NCBI GenBank assembly: GCA_018056725.1
Contig: JAGPFF010000009.1
Location: 1 to 61,646, forward strand
DNA from: Anaerolineaceae bacterium
Lineage (GTDB): Bacteria > Chloroflexota > Anaerolineae > Anaerolineales > Anaerolineaceae
Direction: 5' to 3'
DNA length: 61,646 bases
Below the pieces are notes generated by a model. It made no database searches and was not told where the DNA came from. It saw only the letters and a list, made by a program, of their open reading frames with translations. The translations under genes were made by a program, and so were the position numbers. Below, in pieces: positions 53,929-61,646 of the stretch; the stretch's first letter is position 1; every line of letters begins with the position of its first letter.

Positions 53929-55728
53929 ATGAAATCATTAATCCATCAACTCCGTATGGAACTGCTACCACCTGAAAGCCGCCAGGAACTCTTTCTGCGC
54001 ACCATCTACCACCGCCTTTACGCCACACGCCCGTTTATTGCCCATCAGATGCGGCTCGCGAAACGCTCTTATTCCGCATGGAAACGAATCTCCTCACAAA
54101 TTATCAACTCCGCGAACCTACCCGAGGCAGGGGATTTCAGCGTGACTTTTTTGCTCACCGTGATGAAAAACAAAGAAAATGAGGCAGCCGTAACAATTGA
54201 ATCCCTGGTCGGCATGGGGCAGCGCGGGTGGAAAGTGGTTCCAATCCTGGACGCCGAGGTCAATTGGGAAAACGTCCTCAGAAAGCTTGCCGGGATTTCT
54301 GCGCCCAATGATCTTCTCCCACCAGTGGCGAAAGGACCGGCTCTCCTCTCCGCGCTGAAGTCGGTCAGCACGGAGTTTGTCGTCTTCTGCAGCGCAGGTG
54401 ACCAGTTTTACAAAAATCTTCCGGCGTATTTGCACGCGGAGCAAAAGAACGACCCCCTGGGTGAAGTGTATTACTTCGATTGTGAATATCAGGACCGCTT
54501 GAATGGTGCTGTCCGCCCATTCTTCAAGCCCTCGGCGCTCTCTCCGGAATTAATGCTTTCGGTCAACTATCTTTCCAGAGGATTCATCCGAACAAGAAAA
54601 ATGACGGATTTGCTGTTCCAAAGTGATGAAATCACTGACGGAATGGGGTTCGAATACCGGCTTCTCTCCACCCTCATTCAGGAAAAGGCAAGCATTCTCC
54701 ACATACCGGCTGTGCTTGCCCGCCTCCACGAACCCGAATTCAACCCTGCACTTGACGGCGAGATTAAAAAACTGCTTCAGCGTCAGGTCAATGCCACTGT
54801 TTCCACTGAAACACGTGCGGGCAATCGCTGGATTCAATGGAAAATCAACGAACCTAAAACCTCCCTCATCATCCTGAACCGAAATCATGGGAATATGCTG
54901 CGCGCTTTGCTGCAGTCCATTTTTACCCTTACAGACTATTCAAATTATGAGATCTGTATCGTCGATAATGGCAGTACGGAAAGAGAAGCTTTGCTGCTGT
55001 ATGCAGAGCTGGAAAATGACCCCCGGTTCAAACTCATTCCTTACAATGCTCCATTTAATTACTCCACGGCAGTCAACACCGGTGTGGAACATAGCGACGG
55101 CGAAATCATCGTTATTTTGAACAATGATATGTTAATCACCCAACCTGACTGGCTGAGTGAAATGGTGCGCTGGGCATGCCAGCCTGAAATTGGCATAGTT
55201 GGTGCGAAACTGCTCCATAAAAACAGATCCATCCAGCACGCGGGGATTATTCTTGGCATGAACGGATTTATCGGGCACCTGTATTTGAATGCCCCTGAAC
55301 ACTATCACGGACTGGCAGGTTCAGCAGACTGGTATCGCAACTTCTATGCGCTCACGGGTGCCTGCCAGGCAATGCGGCGCAATGTATTTAACCAGGTGGG
55401 AGGTTATGACCCGCGCTTTCGCCTTGCGTTTGGTGATATTGACTTCTGTCTGCGCGTGATAAAGGAAGGGTATCGGAACCTTTACACTCCTTTCGCGCAA
55501 TTAATTCATTTTGAGGGCAGTTCACGGGGATATTCCACCCCTACCGGGGACATTTTATTTGGTTACCACGAATTAAAAAGCTGGCTCGAAGCGGATGATC
55601 CATATTTCTCCCCCAATCTGACCTACACCCCGATCCCAAAATGCAACACAGGTCATCGCACCGCGAATGACCGGCTGGAACGAATCGAGCAGCGGAAACG
55701 ATCCATCCAGGCACACCAGGGAAAATAG
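53929..55728 (+). CDS. GT2 glycosyltransferase with degenerate first module
   Basis: About 599 residues from ATG 53929 (TTG 53860 is also in frame). The N-terminal module looks like GT2 but lacks a recognisable DxD: the matching place reads FVVFCSAGDQF. The second module is complete: TSLIILNRNHGNMLRALLQ, VDNGSTERE, ILNNDMLI and GGYDPRFRLAFGDIDFCLRV. The first module may bind donor or acceptor, or recruit partners. It is the last plus-strand gene of this cluster and faces the rhamnose operon. Confidence 0.85.
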   Translation: MKSLIHQLRMELLPPESRQELFLRTIYHRLYATRPFIAHQMRLAKRSYSAWKRISSQIINSANLPEAGDFSVTFLLTVMKNKENEAAVTIESLVGMGQRGWKVVPILDAEVNWENVLRKLAGISAPNDLLPPVAKGPALLSALKSVSTEFVVFCSAGDQFYKNLPAYLHAEQKNDPLGEVYYFDCEYQDRLNGAVRPFFKPSALSPELMLSVNYLSRGFIRTRKMTDLLFQSDEITDGMGFEYRLLSTLIQEKASILHIPAVLARLHEPEFNPALDGEIKKLLQRQVNATVSTETRAGNRWIQWKINEPKTSLIILNRNHGNMLRALLQSIFTLTDYSNYEICIVDNGSTEREALLLYAELENDPRFKLIPYNAPFNYSTAVNTGVEHSDGEIIVILNNDMLITQPDWLSEMVRWACQPEIGIVGAKLLHKNRSIQHAGIILGMNGFIGHLYLNAPEHYHGLAGSADWYRNFYALTGACQAMRRNVFNQVGGYDPRFRLAFGDIDFCLRVIKEGYRNLYTPFAQLIHFEGSSRGYSTPTGDILFGYHELKSWLEADDPYFSPNLTYTPIPKCNTGHRTANDRLERIEQRKRSIQAHQGK

Positions 55729-55839
55729 AATTTCACAGACAATGATAGCGGACGCCTAAGGGATGGGTAATCCTGAGAGTCACCCACCCTGTCAGGCAAA
55801 ATTTCACCCCATTGAATCCCTGAAGTTAAGCGTTCACCT
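55729..55839. other. Convergent gap with weak hairpin
   Basis: 111 bases between converging genes. An imperfect 8-bp inverted repeat (GGATGGGT ... ACCCACCC) could act as a terminator on the minus strand through G-U pairing, but there is no clear T tract. Confidence 0.3.
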
Positions 55840-56715
55840 TTAGCCAAGGGCTAATTGAATGCCAAGTTTCCAGTCCGGGACGGGAATACCAAAGGTGTTC
55901 TCAAAGCGGGAGCAATCCAACGCCGAATAAGCTGGACGGGTGACCTGGCTGGGAAATTCGTCCGATTTTGCCGGCAACAACTCTTTGACCACCTGCTCCG
56001 CCTTTGCGGGGTCTCTGGTGATCACTTCACGAGCCCACTCGAAACGACTGGCAGCGCCGCTGCCGGCGAGATGATAGATCCCCTCACGACCGTGAAGGAA
56101 ACCTCTGACATCGCTGCCGCCTCGGGCAATTACCATTGCGGTCGCCTCTGCCAGCATACGTGCCCAGGTTGGGCTGCCTGTCTGGTCATCCACAACCCGC
56201 ATCACCTGCTGCTGCCGCGACCATTGCAGAACTTTATTCACAAAGCCGCCGACGCGCAGGCTGTAGACCCAGCTGGTGCGGAAGATGAGAGCGACTCCGC
56301 CGGCTGCCTGCACAGCTTGTTCACCAGCCAGCTTGCTCGATCCATACTCATTGAGGGGATTGAGGTCATCCGTCTCAACATAAGGAGCGTTCTTTTTCCC
56401 ATCAAACACATAGTCCGTGGAATAATGGATGAAAACACCGCCCAGCTTTTTCATTTCTTCCGCCATCACACCGGGGGCTTTCGCATTCACTTCCACAGCG
56501 GCTTCTCGATCGCTCTCGGCTTTTTCCACATTGGTATAGGCAGCGGGGTTTAATAGAACATCCGGGCGTGTTGAACGGATCAGTTCCCGCAGCGCACTGC
56601 TTTGGCGAATATCAATCTGAGGGTAATCCAAAGCCATCACTTGACCCAGCGTCATGCAGGCACGCTGCAATTCCCATCCCAATTGACCATTACAGCCAAT
56701 GAGCAGAATTTTCAC
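55840..56715 (-). CDS. rfbD: dTDP-4-dehydrorhamnose reductase
   Basis: 291 residues. NADPH site [15 protein letters not shown], catalytic Y-x3-K in [15 protein letters not shown] and [11 protein letters not shown]. It makes dTDP-L-rhamnose from the 4-keto intermediate. The ATG overlaps rfbA by four bases; it is the last gene of the operon. Confidence 0.95.
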   Translation of the reverse strand: MKILLIGCNGQLGWELQRACMTLGQVMALDYPQIDIRQSSALRELIRSTRPDVLLNPAAYTNVEKAESDREAAVEVNAKAPGVMAEEMKKLGGVFIHYSTDYVFDGKKNAPYVETDDLNPLNEYGSSKLAGEQAVQAAGGVALIFRTSWVYSLRVGGFVNKVLQWSRQQQVMRVVDDQTGSPTWARMLAEATAMVIARGGSDVRGFLHGREGIYHLAGSGAASRFEWAREVITRDPAKAEQVVKELLPAKSDEFPSQVTRPAYSALDCSRFENTFGIPVPDWKLGIQLALG

Positions 56716-57584
56716 AAAACCCCCTCGATGAACTGGCGCAGATAAGCCCCATAACCATTTGACTCGTATTTTTTTGCTGTTTCCAGGAACCTGGCGCGGT
56801 CAATAAACCCCATGCGAAAGGCAATTTCCTCCGGACAGGAGATCATGATTCCCTGCCGCTCTTCCACGGCTTGAATGAAATTGGAGGCTTGCAGCAAAGA
56901 TTCATGCGTACCGGCATCCAGCCAGGCTGTACCACGCCCCATTTGCTGAACGGTTAATTCTCCCCGTTCCAGGTAAATCCGGTTGAGATCGGTGATTTCG
57001 ATCTCGCCGCGGGAGGATGGCTTGAGCGAGCGCGCGAATTCCGTCACTTTTTCATCATAAAAATATAAGCCTGGTACGGCAAAACGCGATTTTGGATGTT
57101 CTGGTTTTTCCTCCAGACTGATCGCCTTACCCTGCTCATCAAATTCCACCACACCATAACGCTCAGGGTCGCGCACCGGGTAGGCAAACACCACCGCGCC
57201 AGTTTTCAATGCAGCGGACTGGCGCAGTTTATCCGGCAGCCCGTGACCGAAGAAAATATTATCGCCAAGGATCAAACAGCATGGCTCGCCATGGATGAAA
57301 TCCTCACCAACAAGGAAGGCATCCGCCAGCCCGCGCGGTGTTGCTTGTTCAGCATAATCAAAATTTACACCCCATTGGGATCCGTCCCCCAGCAGACGCT
57401 TGAAGGAAGGGAGATCTTCCGGCGAGCTGATGACGAGAATCTCACGGATCCGGGCAAGCATCAGCATGGATAACGGGTAATAAATCATCGGTTTGTCAAA
57501 AACTGGCAAAAGTTGTTTGCTCGTGGCAAGTGTGAGCGGAAAAAGACGGGTGCCTTTTCCTCCGGCAAGAAGGATCCCTTTCAT
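56712..57584 (-). CDS. rfbA: Glucose-1-phosphate thymidylyltransferase
   Basis: About 290 residues. The nucleotidyltransferase signature is [14 protein letters not shown], followed by [12 protein letters not shown] and [13 protein letters not shown]. It makes dTDP-glucose, the first step of the rhamnose pathway. ATG 57584 overlaps the rfbB stop by four bases; the frame is open further upstream but that part overlaps rfbB and is not conserved in character. Confidence 0.97.
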   Translation of the reverse strand: MKGILLAGGKGTRLFPLTLATSKQLLPVFDKPMIYYPLSMLMLARIREILVISSPEDLPSFKRLLGDGSQWGVNFDYAEQATPRGLADAFLVGEDFIHGEPCCLILGDNIFFGHGLPDKLRQSAALKTGAVVFAYPVRDPERYGVVEFDEQGKAISLEEKPEHPKSRFAVPGLYFYDEKVTEFARSLKPSSRGEIEITDLNRIYLERGELTVQQMGRGTAWLDAGTHESLLQASNFIQAVEERQGIMISCPEEIAFRMGFIDRARFLETAKKYESNGYGAYLRQFIEGVL

Positions 57585-58669
57585 AATTCTCCTCGTTGGG
57601 CATAATTTCTGCTCATCCAATCGTCGTATTGTTTTTGCTGCCGGATGGCGATGATCCATTCCGGGTTTGATAAATACCACTCCACCGTCTTGCGCAGCCC
57701 CTGTTGCAGATCGAATCGGGGCTTCCATTCCAGCTCTCGCGTGATCTTGGTAATATCCATCGCATAACGGCGATCATGACCCGGACGATCAGCCACAAAT
57801 TGCATTAACTGACGGTGCGGTCGCCGGTCTGAACTGGGGCGAAGCTCATCCATCAAGGCACAAATGGCATCCACAATCTCAATGTTGGCAGGTTGATTAT
57901 TCCCGCCAATGTTGTAACTTTCACCTACTTTTCCATCTTGCAGCACCCGGCAGATCGCCTCGCAATGGTCTTCCACGTAAAGCCAATCACGAATTTGTTT
58001 GCCGTCGCCATAAATCGGCAGGGGTTTACCCTCCAGGGCATTGAGGATCATCAGCGGAATAAGTTTTTCCGGAAACTGATAGGGTCCGTAATTATTGGAA
58101 CAATTGGTCAGGGTAACTGGAAGATTGTAGGTATGGTGATAGGCTCGTACCAGGTGATCACTGCTGGCTTTGGAAGCTGCATAGGGGGAATTGGGTGAGT
58201 AAGGGGTGGTCTCACTAAATGCCGGCTCACCTGCCTTTAGAGATCCAAAAACTTCATCCGTAGAGATATGGTGGAACCTCACCTGATCCTCGGCGAGTTT
58301 CTTCTCGGTCAACCATACAATACGGGCAGCTTCGAGCAGAGAAAAAGTGCCGACAATATTCGTTTGAACAAAGGCGCCGGGACCAAGAATCGATCGATCC
58401 ACATGTGACTCGGCGGCAAAATGAACAATGGCATCAATGCCGTAAGAACGGATCAGGGTGATGAGTGTTTCCTGATCGCGAATATCGGCTTGAACAAACT
58501 GATAGTTGGCATCTCGTGGAAGATCATTAAGATTTTCGAGACTGCCAGCATAGGTGAGCAGATCAAGATTCAGGACGAAAAGGTCTGGATACCTTGTAAG
58601 CAGGTGCCGGATAAAATTCGAACCGATGAACCCGGCACCGCCGGTCACCAGGATGCGGGAAAATTTCAT
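57581..58669 (-). CDS. rfbB: dTDP-glucose 4,6-dehydratase
   Basis: 362 residues, extended SDR. NAD site [16 protein letters not shown], substrate motif [21 protein letters not shown] with the catalytic threonine/aspartate/glutamate, and Y-x3-K in [11 protein letters not shown]. It converts dTDP-glucose to the 4-keto-6-deoxy sugar. Both ends overlap neighbours by four bases. Confidence 0.97.
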   Translation of the reverse strand: MKFSRILVTGGAGFIGSNFIRHLLTRYPDLFVLNLDLLTYAGSLENLNDLPRDANYQFVQADIRDQETLITLIRSYGIDAIVHFAAESHVDRSILGPGAFVQTNIVGTFSLLEAARIVWLTEKKLAEDQVRFHHISTDEVFGSLKAGEPAFSETTPYSPNSPYAASKASSDHLVRAYHHTYNLPVTLTNCSNNYGPYQFPEKLIPLMILNALEGKPLPIYGDGKQIRDWLYVEDHCEAICRVLQDGKVGESYNIGGNNQPANIEIVDAICALMDELRPSSDRRPHRQLMQFVADRPGHDRRYAMDITKITRELEWKPRFDLQQGLRKTVEWYLSNPEWIIAIRQQKQYDDWMSRNYAQRGEL

Positions 58670-59214
58670 GCAAATACCTCCGCCTCGCGCAACGTGCTAC
58701 CCTGTGCGTCTTTCGCTGAGAGGATCAGCTTTTCTTCAGCCAAGGATGGCCATTTAATTTGAATATCCGGATCATTCCATAAAATGGAGCGTTCATCCGC
58801 CGGTGAGTAATAATCTGTTGCCTTGTAAATCACTTCAGCCGTCTCAGAGAGCGTATAAAACCCGTGACCAAAACCCATTGGAACCCAAAGCTGGAGTTTG
58901 TTTTCCGCGGATAAGTTAACCCCCACCCATTTTCCAAAAGTTGGTGAAGATCGGCGCAAATCCACGGCTGCATCAAATATTTCACCCGCAATGACACGCA
59001 CTACTTTTCCCTGCGTGTGGTGGATCTGGTAATGCAATCCGCGCAAGGTTCCCTGAACAGACATGGAATGGTTATCCTGCACAAATTCTGCATCGATCCC
59101 GGCTTCAGCGAACAACTTTCGCTGGTAAGTTTCCATAAAAAAACCACGCGAATCGCCAAAAACTTGTGGTTCAATGAGCAACACATCCGGAATTTCCGTG
59201 ACAGAAAATTTCAT
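58666..59214 (-). CDS. rfbC: dTDP-4-dehydrorhamnose 3,5-epimerase
   Basis: About 182 residues, the standard length for RmlC. Conserved segments are [32 protein letters not shown] with the catalytic histidine, and [19 protein letters not shown]. The ATG at 59214 begins [11 protein letters not shown]; codons upstream to 59376 lie in the leader. It is the first gene of the rfbCBAD operon. Confidence 0.96.
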   Translation of the reverse strand: MKFSVTEIPDVLLIEPQVFGDSRGFFMETYQRKLFAEAGIDAEFVQDNHSMSVQGTLRGLHYQIHHTQGKVVRVIAGEIFDAAVDLRRSSPTFGKWVGVNLSAENKLQLWVPMGFGHGFYTLSETAEVIYKATDYYSPADERSILWNDPDIQIKWPSLAEEKLILSAKDAQGSTLREAEVFA

Positions 59215-59292
59215 GCTTCCTCGCTGATCCTCTCTGGATGTAAATCCTTTGCAGACGGAAATGAGTGGCATCACAACAATTGCTGTGCCGTT

Positions 59293-59298
59293 ATTATA
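59293..59298 (-). promoter_or_regulatory. -10 box of the rhamnose operon
   Basis: Perfect TATAAT on the minus strand about 80 bases before the rfbC start. A TTTGGC lies 16 bases upstream as a weak -35. Confidence 0.4.
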
Positions 59299-59446
59299 AT
59301 ATAGGAGCCGGTCAGCCAAACCTGGCATATCCAATAGATCCCCCTTTTCATTGTGCCACCGCTGTGTATTGCCCAATTAATCCACAAAAATGCTGATTGG
59401 TTCACCAATTCCTAAATTTTCAGTTCTCAAGTAATTAAAAGTCAGT

Positions 59447-59474
59447 TTCACATTTCGAATTATTATCGTAAAAT
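59447..59474 (+). promoter_or_regulatory. Promoter of the etf operon
   Basis: TTCACA (59447-59452, five of six consensus bases), a 16-base spacer and TAAAAT (59469-59474, five of six). It leaves a leader of about 125 bases before the GTG start, which has GGAGGT at good distance. Confidence 0.5.
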
Positions 59475-59606
59475 AGGGTGACTGGTTGGAAAGTTTCTTA
59501 TAAGATTCGATCCATTTCACCAGAAACGTACTCAAACGGAAAAAATCCGGCAAGAAGCTGTTGGTATCTACTCTTTTTTGTCTTACCCTGATCTTGGAGG
59601 TGAATA

Positions 59607-60446
59607 GTGTTTCATGCACTCGTAGCAGTTAAACAAGTCCCGGATACAACCAACATTCGCATCGATCCAGAAACCGGCAATTTGATCCGCCAGGGTGTTC
59701 CCACCATTCTCAACCCGTACGATGCTCACGCGCTCGCAGCTGCGGTTGAGTGGAAGGAAAAGCTCGGCGGGAAAATCACGGTCATTTCCATGGGACCTCC
59801 CAGCACCGTGACCACAATTCGGGAATGTATTGAGATGGGCGCCGACCGGGGCATCATCATTTCCGCGCGCCAATTCGCTGGCGCGGATACCCTGGCAACC
59901 TCCTTTGTGTTGGCGACGGTCATCCAGTACATTCATGAGCAGGATCCTGTTTCAGTTGTTTTGTTTGGCAAGCAGGCAATTGATGGCGATACCGCCCAGG
60001 TTGGACCCGGTGTGAGCATTCGCCTGGGCTTCCCGCTGATTACCTACGCCGTCAAAATTCACGAAATTAACTTGAGTGAAAACTATATGATCGCGGAACG
60101 CAAGACGGAATCTTACAATGAAGTCATTAAAACTCCGCTGCCTGCCGGTCTAACCTGTGAAAAAGAGATTGCCAGGATCCCTTACGCCTCTCTGCCCAAC
60201 CTGGTCTACTCCCTTAAATATGAACCTGAAGTATGGAGCGCGGAAGAACCAATCAGTTTTCCGCCGGACAAGATCGGGCTGAAGGGATCTCCAACCTGGG
60301 TGAATAAAACCACCCAACCCGAATTGCATGCCCCCGGGGAGGTGATCCAAACGATTGAAGTTGGCGTGGAGGGTGCGGTCAAAACCGCAATCGATAAAAT
60401 CAAAGCTTCAGGTGTACTGACCGCAATTAACGGAGGTGCCCAATGA
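59607..60446 (+). CDS. etfB: Electron transfer flavoprotein beta subunit (FixA-like)
   Basis: 279 residues from GTG with GGAGGT six bases upstream. EtfB pattern: VAVKQVPDTTNIRIDPETGN, LNPYDAHALAAAVEWKEK, and GKQAIDGDTAQVGPGVSIRL, the AMP/FAD-binding segment of ETF. With EtfA it forms a flavoprotein that takes electrons from dehydrogenases. The following FixC-like gene suggests the electron-bifurcating or quinone-linked FixABX type. An FixX ferredoxin would be expected just outside the window. Confidence 0.94.
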   Translation: MFHALVAVKQVPDTTNIRIDPETGNLIRQGVPTILNPYDAHALAAAVEWKEKLGGKITVISMGPPSTVTTIRECIEMGADRGIIISARQFAGADTLATSFVLATVIQYIHEQDPVSVVLFGKQAIDGDTAQVGPGVSIRLGFPLITYAVKIHEINLSENYMIAERKTESYNEVIKTPLPAGLTCEKEIARIPYASLPNLVYSLKYEPEVWSAEEPISFPPDKIGLKGSPTWVNKTTQPELHAPGEVIQTIEVGVEGAVKTAIDKIKASGVLTAINGGAQ

Positions 60447-61486
60447 CCAGGCGATTCTGGGTCTTTATTGAACAGGAAAACGGAAAACCGCACCCGGTTT
60501 CATGGGAGTTGATCGGCGTTGCCCGCAGGTTGGCTAGTGAAGTCAGCGATGAAGCGGCGGTTTCCGGAGAAGAAGTGGTTGTCGAAGCTGTATTGGTGGG
60601 GAACAACGTCCAAGCAGTTGCTGAAGAAGGTCTCAAGTACGGACCAGACCATATTTATGTAGTGGATGATCCGGTGTTTGATCATTACCGTAACCAGGCT
60701 TATTCCAGAGCGCTCGTTGAAGTGGTAAAGAAATATCAACCCGAGGTTTTTCTGATCGGGGCAACAACGCTTGGGCGTGATCTTGCCGGCGCCGTCGCCA
60801 CCAGCCTGGGCACGGGTCTTACCGCGGACTGCACAAAACTGGAAATGGGAGCGATCAAAGAAGGCGGCGAGAAGCTGCTTCTGGCAACCCGTCCGGCGTT
60901 TGGCGGCAATATCATTGCCACCATTGTCTGCCGTAAACATCGTCCGCAAATGGCATCCGTGAGACCAAGAGTCTTCCCTACACCGGAAAAAGTCAGCGAA
61001 GTTAAAGGGGAGATTTCCTTTGAAGACGTTCATATTACTGAAGATGAGATTGGCGCAAAGATTCTCAAAGTAATTTACAGTGAAAATGAAAATGCCAAGA
61101 TCGAATACGCCGATGTGCTCGTCACCGGCGGGCGTGGCGTGGGCGGACCTGAGGGATTCAAGCTGCTCAAGGAGCTCGCAGATGAATTAGGCGGGGTTGT
61201 GGCATCCACCCGCCCCTGCGTGGATGCCGGCTGGATCTCGTATGATCATCAGGTTGGACAAACCGGCAAAACCGTGCGCCCCAAACTCTACATTGCTGCC
61301 GGTGTCTCAGGCGCCATCCAGCACAAGGTGGGGATGCAGGATTCCGACTTTATTCTCGCCATCAACCGCGACCCCAAAGCGCCTATCTTTGAGGTAGCAA
61401 CGTTGGGCATCGTAGGAGACCTCTTCGAAGTCATCCCTGCGATGATCAAAGAAATCAGGGCATTGAAGGAGGCACAGCATGCCTGA
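60443..61486 (+). CDS. etfA: Electron transfer flavoprotein alpha subunit (FixB-like)
   Basis: 347 residues. The C-terminal FAD domain is clear: VLVTGGRGVGGPEGFKLL, ASTRPCVDAGWISYDHQVGQ, GKTVRPKLYIAAGVSGAIQH and FILAINRDPKAPIFEVA. The N-terminal part matches the ETF alpha/beta common domain (LIGATTLGRDLAGAVATSLG). It overlaps etfB by four bases (ATGA) and the next gene by eight. Confidence 0.95.
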   Translation: MTRRFWVFIEQENGKPHPVSWELIGVARRLASEVSDEAAVSGEEVVVEAVLVGNNVQAVAEEGLKYGPDHIYVVDDPVFDHYRNQAYSRALVEVVKKYQPEVFLIGATTLGRDLAGAVATSLGTGLTADCTKLEMGAIKEGGEKLLLATRPAFGGNIIATIVCRKHRPQMASVRPRVFPTPEKVSEVKGEISFEDVHITEDEIGAKILKVIYSENENAKIEYADVLVTGGRGVGGPEGFKLLKELADELGGVVASTRPCVDAGWISYDHQVGQTGKTVRPKLYIAAGVSGAIQHKVGMQDSDFILAINRDPKAPIFEVATLGIVGDLFEVIPAMIKEIRALKEAQHA

Positions 61487-61646
61487 GGCGGAAAAACGTA
61501 AAGACGAAAAATTAAGTTTTGATGTTATCGTGGTCGGCGCTGGTCTTGCCGGTGGAACCGCTGCGACTATCTGTGCCCGTAACGGGTTGAAAGTTGCGCT
61601 CATCGAGCGCGGTCAGAACCCGGGTGGCAAGAATTATTTCGGTGGC
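61479..61646 (+). CDS. fixC: FixC-like FAD oxidoreductase, N-terminal part (cut by window edge)
   Basis: Only the first 56 codons are inside the window. GGAGG precedes the ATG. The sequence FDVIVVGAGLAGGTAATICA is the FAD dinucleotide-binding fold, and ALIERGQNPGGKNYFGG is the segment that follows in FixC and ETF-quinone oxidoreductases. It should pass electrons from EtfAB to quinone or ferredoxin. FixC is favoured by the gene order. Confidence 0.88.
   Translation, partial: MPEAEKRKDEKLSFDVIVVGAGLAGGTAATICARNGLKVALIERGQNPGGKNYFGG

Larger units (their letters stand above)
59215..59606. other. Divergent control region between rfbCBAD and etfBA
   Basis: 392 bases, AT-rich in the centre. It carries a minus-strand TATAAT for the rhamnose operon and a plus-strand promoter for the etf genes (both listed). 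No stable RNA, long repeat or reading frame of interest was seen. Confidence 0.6.

Noticed and set aside
55729..55839. A clear terminator between the last glycosyltransferase and rfbD
   Set aside because: Only an imperfect hairpin without T tract; listed as weak and not as a terminator.
1..61646. tRNA, rRNA, CRISPR repeats, prophage or plasmid genes
   Set aside because: No intergenic stretch shows cloverleaf-like or regularly repeated sequence, and no phage structural or replication-initiator gene was recognised.

Overview
The window looks like part of a chromosome from an anaerobic or facultative member of the Chloroflexota, most likely Anaerolineae. This is inferred from gene content, not from any search: DUF4388 and small-GTPase signalling genes, a helicase-C-like protein without an ATPase core, a BFN-type nuclease, TadE/TadG pseudopilins, DUF115 with two-domain glycosyltransferases, and a FixABC-type ETF locus. 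Genes are densely packed, with many 4-base ATGA start/stop overlaps. I see no rRNA, tRNA, CRISPR array, complete insertion sequence or prophage.

Layout. 1-3.6 kb: end of a surface-glycan cluster (DUF115 protein, two paralogous GT2 enzymes, a GT-C membrane transferase). 3.6-6.5 kb (-): kbl and the helicase-C-like protein. 6.6-18.4 kb (+): DUF4388 / small GTPase / possible V4R-like module, a DEDDh exonuclease, a nucleotidyltransferase-like protein, a 2H phosphoesterase, a zinc-ribbon protein, a receiver domain fused to a dead IS200-type transposase domain, polA, and a large TPR protein. 18.4-21.9 kb (-): a secreted repeat protein and two tandem MFS genes, one cut by an in-frame amber codon. 22-26.5 kb: mscL, then a minus-strand replication operon (BFN nuclease, dnaB, DnaD-like, tandem DnaC-like). 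26.8-30.0 kb: an atypical response regulator and three TadE/TadG genes. 30.1-36.1 kb (-): DUF92, PH-domain protein, DegT aminotransferase, proS, CPBP-family protein, bactofilin. 36.2-39.9 kb (-): the most unusual locus, described below. 40-43.5 kb (-): epimerase, adenosine deaminase, lipoprotein, GNAT, nitroreductase. 43.9-46.9 kb (+): a second amber-interrupted MFS gene and msrPQ. 47.1-55.7 kb (+): four large glycan-assembly genes. 55.8-59.2 kb (-): a complete dTDP-L-rhamnose operon (rfbCBAD). 59.6 kb to the end (+): etfB, etfA and the start of fixC.

The strongest candidate for an undescribed system is at 36256-39279. Thiamine-diphosphate E1 alpha and E1 beta subunits of a 2-oxoacid dehydrogenase are translationally coupled to an E2-like protein. 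That protein keeps the lipoyl domain and the E1/E3-binding domain, but its catalytic domain is a NeuD/PglD-type left-handed beta-helix sugar acyltransferase. The arrangement suggests that an acyl group made from a 2-oxoacid passes from lipoamide directly to an amino sugar, without free acyl-CoA. Other points of interest are the domesticated transposase domain coupled to polA, the doubled DnaC ATPase, and a recurring promoter layout in which the -10 box lies 6-7 bases before the start codon, implying leaderless mRNAs.
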